Below, piece by piece: positions 49,082 to 58,681 of a stretch of 64,000 bases of DNA. The position numbers were made by a program, and so were the translations under genes. The first letter of the stretch is position 1; each line of letters starts with the position of its first letter. The stretch spans positions 62,001 through 126,000 of the forward strand of contig NZ_JAOQJY010000004.1 in assembly GCF_025567525.1 (NCBI RefSeq), given 5' to 3'. Origin of the DNA: Gallintestinimicrobium propionicum. Lineage in GTDB: Bacteria; Bacillota; Clostridia; Lachnospirales; Lachnospiraceae. The notes below the pieces were generated by a model that worked only from the letters and a program-made list of their open reading frames with translations, made no database searches and was not told the DNA's origin.

Positions 49082-50299
49082 TTATGCAATCAACGGAAAC
49101 CACTTTCCCTGCAGCTTCCACAGTCCATACTCCGAGGTCATCAGCGCCCGGTGCGCTGTCCGGACTGCAAACGGCGCATGTTTTGCTTCATAGTCCCCCG
49201 CGTTTTTTTGGTAAAGCAGACAGCAACAGGCAAATACGCCCTGTTTTTCTTCTTCCGTAAGCCCTGCCACACACACATAACAGTAATTCGACAGCTGCAG
49301 CGTCAGATTTCGATAAAACAGTTCGTCCCACGGCTGCTTGATCCTTCTGTGCTGCTCCAACAGCTCTTCCACGATCCAGTATGCCTGCACCGCCTTTTTC
49401 GTTCCCTGCGAGGTAAACGTAATTCCGTTTGCATTTCTTCGCCATGCATAGACCACCTGCGAAATGGAAGCGATCTTTTCTGCCGCCGGAAAAATCAGAA
49501 AATGGATGACCGCATCCTCAAAGCAGGTATATCCTGCCGGAAACCGGATCTCATCAAACAGGCTCCGACGATACAGCTTCGCCCACGGAGTCCCCGGCAA
49601 ATCCAGACAGTCATATGCCGTGCGTTTTTCATAAATATGTTCTGCAAACCGCTGTGCTGCCCCAAATTTCCCGTCTCCATCCAGATACTGCCAGCCGCCC
49701 TGCACGATATCCGCACCGGTCTGCTGCGCTTTCTGCAAAAGCGCCGAAATCGCTCCCGGCAACAGTACATCGTCACAGTCCACAAACAGAAGATATTCTC
49801 CTTTTGCCTGCAAAATCCCGGCATTGCGTGCCTTCGCTGCACTTCCACCGGTTTCTTTCGTCAGCTCAACCCTTCTGACTTCTCCCCAGTTTGCATATTC
49901 CTCCAGGATATCGCCGCTGCTGTCTGTAGAATTGTCGTTGACTGCAATAATTTCCACTGTACTGCCGCACTCCTGCGCCAGAATGCTGTTCAGACACTGC
50001 TTTAAATCCTTCTCTCCGTTATGCACCGGAACGATGACGGAAACAAGGACTTCCGTCTGCCCAAAGGGCTGCAGTGCCTGCCAGCCATCTGTATCCGCTG
50101 CCGGTCTGAGATAGCATTTTTTCGCCGCCTCTGCCGTCTGCAAAAGCGCATCCTCGCTCATCCGTTCTTTTTTTAAGCATCCAAGCAAACCGACGACGGC
50201 CCGTCCGACCATTCTTCCGCCCCACGCGCCGACTGCAGCGGCGCAGCGGTTTTTCGTCCAGTCATAAATGAACTGATAAGCTCTCTGATTCCGCAGCAT
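49082..50299 (-). CDS. Family GT2 glycosyltransferase
   Basis: 405 residues. An N-terminal 75-residue extension precedes the GT2 domain: VSVIVPVHNGEKDLKQCLNS, VNDNSTDSSGDIL and the metal-binding LLFVDCDDVLL (D-x-D form DCDD). Transfers a sugar from a nucleotide donor with inversion. The ATG at 50299, preceded by AGGAAA, overlaps the end of the preceding gene by 38 bp. Confidence 0.88.
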   Translation of the reverse strand: MLRNQRAYQFIYDWTKNRCAAAVGAWGGRMVGRAVVGLLGCLKKERMSEDALLQTAEAAKKCYLRPAADTDGWQALQPFGQTEVLVSVIVPVHNGEKDLKQCLNSILAQECGSTVEIIAVNDNSTDSSGDILEEYANWGEVRRVELTKETGGSAAKARNAGILQAKGEYLLFVDCDDVLLPGAISALLQKAQQTGADIVQGGWQYLDGDGKFGAAQRFAEHIYEKRTAYDCLDLPGTPWAKLYRRSLFDEIRFPAGYTCFEDAVIHFLIFPAAEKIASISQVVYAWRRNANGITFTSQGTKKAVQAYWIVEELLEQHRRIKQPWDELFYRNLTLQLSNYCYVCVAGLTEEEKQGVFACCCLLYQKNAGDYEAKHAPFAVRTAHRALMTSEYGLWKLQGKWFPLIA

Positions 50300-51497
50300 G
50301 TTTTTCCTTCCTTTCCTTCAGCCTTGCAATCGCTTCAAACGTCCGCCGGCAGTTATTTCCGTCATGCAGCGGGAAAAACCGCTCTGTACGCTGCACGTAT
50401 TCTGTCTGCATCTCCATGCCATTTTCAAAGCTTTCCGTCAGAGCCCCCAGCAGTGCTTCCTGTGTCGTACATACCGGTCCAAACCCGTCCCGGCGGAAAT
50501 CGAAATATCCCTTCTGATAATGATATTTACGAAACTCCTCTTCGTCAAACTGATAATACACAACAGGCTTGCGCAAAAACGCCACATCAAAAAAGACGCT
50601 GGAATAATCCGTCACCAGGAGTGCACAGTCCATCAGAAGCTCCTGCACATCATGGGTCTCCTTCGACACGATTGTGATCCGGTCCGAGCCCGATTCAAAC
50701 ATCCGGCTGTCCTTCTGCATTTCGACATGGGGATAAAAAACGAGCCGATAATCCTGCTGTTCCAAAAGCTGATCCAGTTCCTTACAGCAGAGCAAAGACT
50801 GGAAGTGCTCATAATACGCTGTGTTTCGAAACGCCTCCCCTGTCGGATAATAGGAGCCGCGCCAGGTCGGCATAACAAGAATCATCTTCTCTTTACGCTC
50901 TGCCCGGATCAAATTATCAAACCGCGCCAGTCCGACGTACTGCGGCACATGTTCCGGATATCCAAACGTATCGCGAATGTATTCATATTCCGGCTTCGCC
51001 CCGCAGACAAACAAATCCATGTACATATTTTTACGATGCAGCCATTCCATTTCATCCTTGATGATGCCATGCTGCAAAAAAACCTGTTTTCCCCTCGCCC
51101 GGATTCCTTTTCCTGCAAGATGATAAAATAAAATCAAATCCGGCGCACAGGGCTGTACATGCGTGCCAACCAGAAAATCCGCGCAATAATACGCCAGATA
51201 ATGAGAAAAGCTCCCTCTCGGAACCATTCCTCCCAACGCCTCGATTTTCGCCCGGTCAGCACTTTCTGTCTCGATCACATAACGCGCATTGATTTCCGGA
51301 TGCTCTTCTTTTAAATACCGGTAAAACCAGTAACCATTATCCCGCGCATCGTTTCCGCGCTCACATACCAGCCACAGCTCCCGATATTTGGCACTGCAGC
51401 ACCTGCAGACCGCACCGAACAGCTTAAAAAAGGCCATCAGGCATAGTTCCTTCAGATAACACAGCGCTCTTACAACTTTTCTCATGTTCCCTCTCAT
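50262..51497 (-). CDS. CDP-glycerol glycerophosphotransferase family protein (TagB/TagF-like)
   Basis: 411 residues. Conserved family motifs: KQVFLQHGIIKDEM (catalytic His), LVMPTWRGSYYP, and VTDYSSVFFDVAFLRKPVVYYQFD. Related enzymes add glycerol- or ribitol-phosphate units to wall teichoic acid, or analogous alcohol phosphates to capsules. The N-terminal helix (LCLMAFFKLFGAVC) may help membrane attachment. An alternative start at 51485 has AGGG upstream. Its presence suggests a phosphodiester-containing surface polymer. Confidence 0.87.
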   Translation of the reverse strand: MRGNMRKVVRALCYLKELCLMAFFKLFGAVCRCCSAKYRELWLVCERGNDARDNGYWFYRYLKEEHPEINARYVIETESADRAKIEALGGMVPRGSFSHYLAYYCADFLVGTHVQPCAPDLILFYHLAGKGIRARGKQVFLQHGIIKDEMEWLHRKNMYMDLFVCGAKPEYEYIRDTFGYPEHVPQYVGLARFDNLIRAERKEKMILVMPTWRGSYYPTGEAFRNTAYYEHFQSLLCCKELDQLLEQQDYRLVFYPHVEMQKDSRMFESGSDRITIVSKETHDVQELLMDCALLVTDYSSVFFDVAFLRKPVVYYQFDEEEFRKYHYQKGYFDFRRDGFGPVCTTQEALLGALTESFENGMEMQTEYVQRTERFFPLHDGNNCRRTFEAIARLKERKEKHAAESESLSVHL

Positions 51498-51516
51498 CCC
51501 TTTTCCGGTTTGCCTG

Positions 51517-52533
51517 TCAACGGTGTCTCTGACTGGAAAGCCAAATAACCGTCCTATACTGATGAAGCTTTAATAAAAGCAGCTTAATCCGGTCATTTCT
51601 GCTGTGAAAGCTCTTTACTGCAGTATTTTTTATTGCGTTTTCCACCCGCGGCAGCTTCACCGTTTTTTGCAGCCAAGCTGTCCGCTCTTTGGCAGATAAA
51701 GGACCGCTGCAGACATTTTTAATGCCGAGCTGCAAATCCCGCACAGTACAGTAACAGGCTTTCTTCCGATGCATTTCGCTATCCTGCAATCCCCAGTCCT
51801 CTACCACGCTCCAGACCGCATCGCTTAAATAAAAATTGTCCTGCAGCCGCTCCGGATGCCAGGAGTTGGAAAGTGACGCGCTGCGCGCAACCGTGTAATG
51901 ATACAATGGCTTTTGGATCGCTACCAGACAGGACGGATTCTGCCGCATAAACGCTACATAAAACAGACCATCCTCCCCGAGTGTCCGCTCCGGGAATCTC
52001 AGATGGGCTGCCTCAATACAAGCCCTGCGCAGCATTTTGGTGATGACCAGATAGGAGGATGCCAGCGCGTCAAAATACTCCTGAAACGGTTTCCCCCGAT
52101 ATACGCCGCAAAGCGCCGGACCATCGATCAACGTCTTCACACAGTTGCCGTTCTTATCGCAATAATCATTGTAAATTCCAAACATCACGATATCTGCGTT
52201 TTCCTTTTTTGCAGCCTCATATAACACCTGCGCCATGTCAGACTCCACCCAGTCGTCCGGATCCAGAAAACAGACATATTCGCCCCGCGCCGCATCCAGC
52301 GCTGCATTCCGCGCCTTTGCCACACCTTTGTTGGGCTGATCGATGATCCGAAACCGCGGATCCTCTGACGCAGCGCTCTTACAGATCGCAAGGCTGTTGT
52401 CCCTGGAACCGTCATTGACGAAAATCGCTTCGAACCCGGGCATTGTCTGCGCTTTCAGACATTGGATGACCCGAGGCAGATAACGCTCCATATTGTAAAC
52501 CGGAATCACAAAGGAAATCCCTGGTGTCTTCAT
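51517..52533 (-). CDS. Family GT2 glycosyltransferase
   Basis: 338 residues; GGAGGAG before the ATG at 52533. GT2 signatures ISFVIPVYNMERYLPRVIQC, AIFVNDGSRDNSLAIC and YVCFLDPDDWVESD (D-x-D in DPDD). C-terminal part is helical and basic (RNDRIKLLLLKLHQYR). Inverting sugar transferase of the polysaccharide unit. Confidence 0.9.
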   Translation of the reverse strand: MKTPGISFVIPVYNMERYLPRVIQCLKAQTMPGFEAIFVNDGSRDNSLAICKSAASEDPRFRIIDQPNKGVAKARNAALDAARGEYVCFLDPDDWVESDMAQVLYEAAKKENADIVMFGIYNDYCDKNGNCVKTLIDGPALCGVYRGKPFQEYFDALASSYLVITKMLRRACIEAAHLRFPERTLGEDGLFYVAFMRQNPSCLVAIQKPLYHYTVARSASLSNSWHPERLQDNFYLSDAVWSVVEDWGLQDSEMHRKKACYCTVRDLQLGIKNVCSGPLSAKERTAWLQKTVKLPRVENAIKNTAVKSFHSRNDRIKLLLLKLHQYRTVIWLSSQRHR

Positions 52534-52551
52534 TTGGTTTTCTCCTCCTCT

Positions 52552-53934
52552 TTATCCCTCCTGCATCATGCTTCGGATCTGTTCCTGCATTTCCGCCCTG
52601 CTTTTGGGCTTCCAGATCTCCTTCTTGGGCGGCTGATGCCGTTTTTCAGCATAAGAAAGCACAATAATCCGAAGCGCCATCGTGCTCCAGAAATAAAATG
52701 CCGTATTATCCGTCAGATAAGTGATCGTCATATATCCAAGATCCGCCATGTACAAAAGCGCCGTGTTGTTATCCGCATACTTCGTCCAGAAAATCGGACC
52801 TATCACATACTGGATGCCGGACCACAATATAAAGCCCGGGAAACCCATTTCCACGAACACCTTCAAAATATCATTGTGAAATGGATAGGGATGGTTAATC
52901 AGACCGGAGCTGTACCAGCTTGCGACAATGGAATCCACATATTCAAAGCCATGTCCCATATAGCCGAAGGAGAAATCATAATGCTCCCCTGCAAGCTGCC
53001 ATAAATAATCCCGCCCCATCATGTCGATCCCAACGAGATTCAGGATCCTGGAGACTCCTCCCGTTCGAACTCCATAAATATACACAAAAAAGAACGCGAC
53101 CCATAAAAAGCCCTGTAGGATCAGAAAGGGCTTTAAGAACTTTTTATGTTTCAAAAACAGGGAATACACAATAAAAAGAAGGGCTGCCGGAATAGCGATT
53201 CGCTTCATTCCGACCAGAAAGAAAAAGGCACACAGCAAGATCATCCGCCAGCGTTTTTTTCTTTCCCCGGGTGTTTCCTTTGGAGCAAACGCCACATAAT
53301 AGAGCAGCAGCTGTCCAAAAACAAAGGTAATATCATGAATCTCCAGATTTCTTGCGTAGCCTTCTGCTTCGCCGAAGGTCACCAGACAGGTAATCAGAGA
53401 CTGTACGCTCGCTGCAATACCAAAGGATGGAATCTCCAATACCATGATCGCCCCGTTTGCCAGACACATGCTGACCGCAAACAGATCCACTGCTTCTGCA
53501 CCAAACAAATACGCACCGGAAAGCGCCGTCAAAATTGCAATGCTCTGGAAGATCACCTTGGAACAGCCCCGGATCATGGAGGACAAATTCATAAAATTCA
53601 AAATCCAGATCACCATGGACCACAAAAGCAGCGCTGCGACCAGGGACATGTAAAACAGCGCAGGTCCTTTCATCCGCTTTAAGCGTTTCAGATCCGGAAA
53701 AATGATCGCATATGCCACTGTTATACAAAGGACCCCTACTGCGATCGCCTTTGGCAGACCGCCAATCATATTGTTGAGGGTTTTCCAATCTCCAAGACCT
53801 GCAGCTGTCAGCAGAAAAACAAAAAAGAACCGCAGCCCCTTCTGGATAACCGGATTGTTCTGATCCAAAAAGGGGCGCGCCTTTTGTTTCACTGTGTAGT
53901 CTTTTTTTACAATAATTTCAGATAAAGTACGCAA
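52552..53934 (-). CDS. Wzy-like O-antigen/exopolysaccharide polymerase
   Basis: 460 residues from a TTG at 53934, seven bases after AAGGAG; the TTG at 53940 is too close to that site. About 11-12 membrane helices with a large outer loop near residues 300-360 (AGEHYDFSFGYMGHGFEYVD, GLINHPYPFHNDILKVFVEMGF), and a basic cytoplasmic tail. Topology, the H-N-D-containing loop and place next to Wzx point to the polymerase that joins repeat units at the outer face. Wzy proteins share little sequence, so the call rests on topology and context. Confidence 0.72.
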   Translation of the reverse strand: MRTLSEIIVKKDYTVKQKARPFLDQNNPVIQKGLRFFFVFLLTAAGLGDWKTLNNMIGGLPKAIAVGVLCITVAYAIIFPDLKRLKRMKGPALFYMSLVAALLLWSMVIWILNFMNLSSMIRGCSKVIFQSIAILTALSGAYLFGAEAVDLFAVSMCLANGAIMVLEIPSFGIAASVQSLITCLVTFGEAEGYARNLEIHDITFVFGQLLLYYVAFAPKETPGERKKRWRMILLCAFFFLVGMKRIAIPAALLFIVYSLFLKHKKFLKPFLILQGFLWVAFFFVYIYGVRTGGVSRILNLVGIDMMGRDYLWQLAGEHYDFSFGYMGHGFEYVDSIVASWYSSGLINHPYPFHNDILKVFVEMGFPGFILWSGIQYVIGPIFWTKYADNNTALLYMADLGYMTITYLTDNTAFYFWSTMALRIIVLSYAEKRHQPPKKEIWKPKSRAEMQEQIRSMMQEG

Positions 53935-53956
53935 CCGCAAACTCCTTATCAGTCTG

Positions 53957-55501
53957 TCACCTCATGGATCGCATTTTCAGCCACCTGTTCCATTCTTTCC
54001 ATAGGCCTTTATATTCCTCTAAATTTGTTAAAACATTCACCAGGAGATAGAGTGCCGCAATCCACAGGGAATTTAACACTGCAATTCCCGCAACATAAAA
54101 ATAATTGACTGCCCTGCAGCCGTCCAGCCCGAGCACAGACAATATAACTACTGCTGTCATCCCATTGACTGCAACCTTTTTGATGCTGTGTTTTGCACTT
54201 CCCTGTCGAACATTGCCAAACATGTACCGAAAAAGCGCTATGATCCGATAAGAAAGTGCAGCCAGGGTTCCTACCAGACAGCCTGCAATTCCGATCCGCC
54301 AGGTTAAGATCAGTGAGACCAAGATATTGATGACCATTTCCCAGACAGCCTGTCCTTTCGTGTCATCAAATTTTCCGGCGATGGATTGCAGCTGAATCAA
54401 CGGCATTTCCACACAGGACAGGATCGACCATGCCGCAAACAAAAGCAGCATCTTCTTGCTGTCATAGATCGCTGCATCCGCTATTCCGCTGGTATACAGA
54501 CGGATAATGGGCATCAGGAATGCCGTGATCACCGTATACGCCCAGAATACAAACATGTAATACAAGGATTCGTACCATTCAAAGGCTTTCTCAAACTGTT
54601 TCCGATCACTGTGATAAAGCTGTCCGAACCGAAACGTCACTCCATTGGAAAATGCCGTAATCAGCTGTTGGAAATTTGCAAAAAACAGCGAAAATACCGC
54701 ATATACGCTGGCATAATTCATTCCACACATAAAAGAAATAATAACCGTATCTGTATTGGAAAATAAACAGGAAGAAATTTGATGGATCAGAACGGAGTTT
54801 TTCTGGGCCAGCGCACTGTGATCCGGCTCTGCCTTCCAGTCAATCCACCGATAATGCTTCCGCACATAAAAGATGATAAAAACAACCTGAAGGATCGAAG
54901 GTACACAGTAGGTGGCCTGGATCAAAAGCAGATTGTCAGAAAGCATCAGAAAAATCAGCTTTAACAGGTTTGAGAGAACCATCGTAACCATGGCCAGGGA
55001 AGTCACAACATATTTCTTTCCCTCTACCTCAAGAAATGCATTGTACTTTCCACGCAGTGAAAACAGCACAATTCCCGGCACGCCATACAGCAGGATGATG
55101 CAGCAGACCGTAAAATAATCCAGCTCCGTTTTTATAATCAGCGGATATAACAGCGCAAATCCAACTGTAATCGCAGTATATGCCACGCTCGTCTTCAGGT
55201 AAAACCTGCGTGTTGCAGACAAAATCCCATTGATGCTCCCGGTATCGCCCTTTGCTACAGGTCCATACAGGGAATATTGTGCCGAGAGTCCAACCCCCGC
55301 CTCCAGAAGGGACAGATATGCAAAAATATTTTTTATGGTGCTGTTGAGACCATTTACCTCTGAGCCAAAATTAACCAGATACAATCTGGGAAGTACCAGT
55401 CCAAATACTGCAATGACAACCTGATATCCAATCGCTGTTACAATATTCCGGATCACCCGTCTATTCTTCTCACTGCTTGTTGTGGATTCGATTTCCGTCA
55501 T
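53957..55501 (-). CDS. Wzx-like oligosaccharide flippase
   Basis: 514 residues from the ATG at 55501 (AAAGGA upstream). About 14 membrane helices; NIVTAIGYQVVIAVFGLVLPRLYLVNFGSEVNGLNSTIKNIFAY is the typical MATE/polysaccharide-transporter N-terminal part (quoted in pieces). Flips the lipid-linked repeat unit across the membrane. Confidence 0.9.
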   Translation of the reverse strand: MTEIESTTSSEKNRRVIRNIVTAIGYQVVIAVFGLVLPRLYLVNFGSEVNGLNSTIKNIFAYLSLLEAGVGLSAQYSLYGPVAKGDTGSINGILSATRRFYLKTSVAYTAITVGFALLYPLIIKTELDYFTVCCIILLYGVPGIVLFSLRGKYNAFLEVEGKKYVVTSLAMVTMVLSNLLKLIFLMLSDNLLLIQATYCVPSILQVVFIIFYVRKHYRWIDWKAEPDHSALAQKNSVLIHQISSCLFSNTDTVIISFMCGMNYASVYAVFSLFFANFQQLITAFSNGVTFRFGQLYHSDRKQFEKAFEWYESLYYMFVFWAYTVITAFLMPIIRLYTSGIADAAIYDSKKMLLLFAAWSILSCVEMPLIQLQSIAGKFDDTKGQAVWEMVINILVSLILTWRIGIAGCLVGTLAALSYRIIALFRYMFGNVRQGSAKHSIKKVAVNGMTAVVILSVLGLDGCRAVNYFYVAGIAVLNSLWIAALYLLVNVLTNLEEYKGLWKEWNRWLKMRSMR

Positions 55502-55524
55502 TGTTTTCCTTTCAGCTCTCCTCC

Positions 55525-57345
55525 TCAATTACAGGAAGACTGCTCTTTTGCTTTCTCCATCTGCTTCCATTTTTTCTGTGAAAGGCGCAGCAGCTCTCGG
55601 ATTTCATAAGTATCTGTTTCTTCTGTCGTTGCCCACGTCGCCGTATAGCGGATCGGATATTCCGGATTTAAGCTGTTATATTCCTCTACCTGATTGTCCA
55701 GGATCCGGATCATGGCTGCTGCCTTTTTGCTGCTGCACTCTTCAAAAAATACAACAAAGCGGCCAATTCCATTATATCCTCTCATGCCTTCCGTATCTCC
55801 CATCAGCTGTACCAGTCCGGCGAAATCCTTTAACACGCCATCGCCTACGGTATATCCGAACCGCTTTGTCAGTTCGGACAGATTATCCAGACTCAAAGTA
55901 AAGCAGGTGAAAGCTTCCGGCAGAACCTTTCCCGCCATTTCTCCAATATAAATATTTAACTTTTCCCGGTTCGGCAGCCCTGTCTTCTTGTCGACATACA
56001 ACAGATAGTCCACGATATCCGACAGTCGTCCCAAAAGGACTGCTCCGCAACAGCCGATCACGAAAAACAATACCAGCGCGAGCATAATATAGAGCTTGAT
56101 ATTGATCGAAGGTGCTACGCGGACAGAGCTGACCATTTTCAGATAATCCGCACTGATATACAGATTCAACTCCTTACTGCTGGTATTGACGATTTCATAA
56201 TATTCCTGGAGCTCGTTCTCATAATCAGTGATCATCTGCTCCATCTTTGCATGCTCTTCCTCTGTTCCACCAAAGGTCACGTTCTGAAATGCCGTCAGGG
56301 TCTCTTCCTGAAACTGACGATCGATCTTGTCTGCCGCAATGGTCTTATCAATTCCGACCAGCTCAAGGATCAGGTTATCGTAGGTTGTGATCGCCTTTGC
56401 ACCGGCTCCTGCATCCTCGATGGTTCCCAGAATATAATTAGAGGAGACATTGTCTCCGCCCTCTGTAAAATAGCTCTCCAGAATTCCGGCATTCTTTTCC
56501 ACATAGGAAGCGATCAGCCTTTCGATCTCACTGCGCTGCTGTGCTCCAACCTCTTCACTGTTCTGGGAATCTGCAATGCTGTTTGCAATAAATTCCTGCA
56601 GGATCTTACCATCCCGTATCTGCGGTCCATCCAGAACATATGCATACAGCTTCGGAATCTCATATTTTTTCAGTTCAGAATAAATCGCACAGAGATCTTT
56701 GTACGTATAGCCTGTCTGGGAGGATCTGAAGTTCGGGTAGCTTTCCCGCTTTGCCAGCAGAAAATCATGCATATCGTTGGTATCGTTTTCGAGGATACGG
56801 ACACATTCATAATAATCATAACCGTTATCCAGAAGATTCCTGGACGGATTCAGGGACAGCTTCTGCTCCACATATTTTTCCGTATAATAGGTACAGTAGC
56901 TCTGCATGATCGCATCCAGCATATTGCGTGCATAGCTGCCGCCCAGCTTTCCATCCACCACCAGACTCACCTTATAAGTATCCGGAAAATAGGTGACTTC
57001 TTCTCCCTTTTCGATCAGTGCATCGTTGATCTTCTCCTGTTCCTCTGAAATAATCGGTGTAACGCTGCAGTTCGATCGTACTGTCGTCAGTCTTCCGGAT
57101 GCTCCAAGAGAATCCATCGCCTGTGCAATTACGGTAGAGGAATAGATTTCATTCACATCCAGATCAGAACCGTCCGGGGCATAGCCGTCCTTTATGCCGT
57201 CATTTGTGTACTTCAAAACAACAGATGCTGTATATTGCTGCTTTCCCTGCGCATACAGGTAAATCATTGCCGCCCCTGCCATCGTCAGCAAAAAAATCAG
57301 CATACTAAAACGTTTCAGATATCGCAAAATCTCAAACTTTTTCAC
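55525..57345 (-). CDS. Wzz-like membrane protein fused to a degenerate GGDEF domain
   Basis: 606 residues from a GTG at 57345. Helix 1 (17-35), an outer helical domain of about 365 residues with coiled-coil segments, helix 2 (about 418-440), then a cytoplasmic domain (450-606) that follows the GGDEF fold: KKTGLPNREKLNIYIGEM, LSLDNLSELTKRFGYTVGDGVLKDF, and GYNGIGRFVVFFEECSSKKA. The catalytic GGDEF is GIGRF, so cyclase activity is not expected, while DxLTGLPNR, the YGH-like and GD segments are kept. Two helices around a long outer coil is the Wzz/polysaccharide co-polymerase plan, but a normal Wzz carries no GGDEF. Overlaps the second Wzz-like gene by 14 bp. Confidence 0.8.
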   Translation of the reverse strand: MKKFEILRYLKRFSMLIFLLTMAGAAMIYLYAQGKQQYTASVVLKYTNDGIKDGYAPDGSDLDVNEIYSSTVIAQAMDSLGASGRLTTVRSNCSVTPIISEEQEKINDALIEKGEEVTYFPDTYKVSLVVDGKLGGSYARNMLDAIMQSYCTYYTEKYVEQKLSLNPSRNLLDNGYDYYECVRILENDTNDMHDFLLAKRESYPNFRSSQTGYTYKDLCAIYSELKKYEIPKLYAYVLDGPQIRDGKILQEFIANSIADSQNSEEVGAQQRSEIERLIASYVEKNAGILESYFTEGGDNVSSNYILGTIEDAGAGAKAITTYDNLILELVGIDKTIAADKIDRQFQEETLTAFQNVTFGGTEEEHAKMEQMITDYENELQEYYEIVNTSSKELNLYISADYLKMVSSVRVAPSINIKLYIMLALVLFFVIGCCGAVLLGRLSDIVDYLLYVDKKTGLPNREKLNIYIGEMAGKVLPEAFTCFTLSLDNLSELTKRFGYTVGDGVLKDFAGLVQLMGDTEGMRGYNGIGRFVVFFEECSSKKAAAMIRILDNQVEEYNSLNPEYPIRYTATWATTEETDTYEIRELLRLSQKKWKQMEKAKEQSSCN

Positions 57346-58651
57346 TTTTCTTTATGCCCTTTCTGTTCTTCCTGACTTTCCTCAGAGAATTCAAGCCCAC
57401 CATAAACGCCAGAACTGCTGCAGCTTTCATTCCTGTCTTTTTTACGTTAATTCGTTGAGTAAAGGACGCATTATTATAAGTAAAAGAGACATAGTTCTGT
57501 GACTTGTATCTGATATATGCCTTATCCAATATAAACAGCTGATCCGAAATCTCATTGATTCCGCTTTCCAGCTTGTTGATCATATCCTGTGCTTCCTTCA
57601 GACGCCCTGCATCATCGGTAACCGTCTGCATCTTCTCCACTACATAACTGGTATCCACGATTTCCGACTGATAATCCGTCGCTGCCTGCAGCGAGCTGTC
57701 CGCAGAACGCGCCATATTGTCCATTGCAGTCTTTGTCCGGGACATGTAATATTCTTCCATCTCATCTGTCGTCGGGATCATGACAACGGATGTCATGGAC
57801 TTTTCATATACGGAAATTCCGTTTTTGTTGGCATCATAATATGCCATTTCCTTCTGTGCGGCAATATCGTCGATTTTGTTTTTGTACTCCAGAATGCTGA
57901 TCAGCAGGGAAGCATCCTTTGCAATCCCTCCTTCGATCACGTAGGCCTTCACATTCGGAATATCATAATCCACAATATTGTTGATCTGCTTGCTCAGCGT
58001 CGTGAAGTTATTGGTAGACGAATCCGGATTTTCGGTATCGACATAGCTCTTGTTTTCGCTCAGACGCGCATTTAAATACTGCATGATACATTCTGCCCGC
58101 AGCTCCAGCTCATTCAGACGCAGGTAGGGCTCACAATCTGTTGTAACTTCGAGTTTTTCCTTTAACATGTCCTGATTATCGCAGTAGTTTTTCTGAAAAA
58201 ACTCACGGTATGCTTCACAGATACTTTTCAGCAGACTGATGGTTGTCCGATTTTTCAGTTCCAATCCGTCTGCATTGAGATTGATATTATAGGATGTGCT
58301 GATGTAATCGTCACTTCCGCCCACATGTCCCGTTCCTTCCGGAGTGATGAAGACATGGCTGGCAAGCTCCGATGCGGAAATGCTTCCCTGCAAACCAACT
58401 TTTTCGATGGCACGCTGCATAACCTCCTCTGAAACGATTTCATAGGCGTTAAAACGGGTTTTATTCGGGCTTAAGCCCAGGGATGCCTCTGAATAATTAA
58501 ATGAAATATTCGCGCTGGACCAAATGCCGCTTTCCGCATAATGAATGCATCCAAACAAAATGCACAAGATCAGCATATAATATGTCATCCGATATTTGTT
58601 TTCCCACAGTATCTGAACTGCTCTTTTCACTTTTCCTTTAATTTCTTTCAT
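57332..58651 (-). CDS. Wzz-like chain-length determinant protein
   Basis: 439 residues: helix 1 (22-40, YYMLILCILFGCIHY), a helical outer domain to about 408, helix 2 (VKKTGMKAAAVLAFMVGLNSL) and a short basic tail RKVRKNRKGIKKSEKV. It is similar in plan, and in phrases such as YDIPNVKAYVIEGG against YEIPKLYAYVLDGP, to the following Wzz-GGDEF protein, so the two are likely paralogues forming a mixed oligomer. No Tyr-kinase domain. Function: control of polymer length with the Wzy-like polymerase. Confidence 0.8.
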   Translation of the reverse strand: MKEIKGKVKRAVQILWENKYRMTYYMLILCILFGCIHYAESGIWSSANISFNYSEASLGLSPNKTRFNAYEIVSEEVMQRAIEKVGLQGSISASELASHVFITPEGTGHVGGSDDYISTSYNINLNADGLELKNRTTISLLKSICEAYREFFQKNYCDNQDMLKEKLEVTTDCEPYLRLNELELRAECIMQYLNARLSENKSYVDTENPDSSTNNFTTLSKQINNIVDYDIPNVKAYVIEGGIAKDASLLISILEYKNKIDDIAAQKEMAYYDANKNGISVYEKSMTSVVMIPTTDEMEEYYMSRTKTAMDNMARSADSSLQAATDYQSEIVDTSYVVEKMQTVTDDAGRLKEAQDMINKLESGINEISDQLFILDKAYIRYKSQNYVSFTYNNASFTQRINVKKTGMKAAAVLAFMVGLNSLRKVRKNRKGIKKSEKV

Positions 58652-58681
58652 TGCACTATCCTACTTACGGCATTGGAAGGT

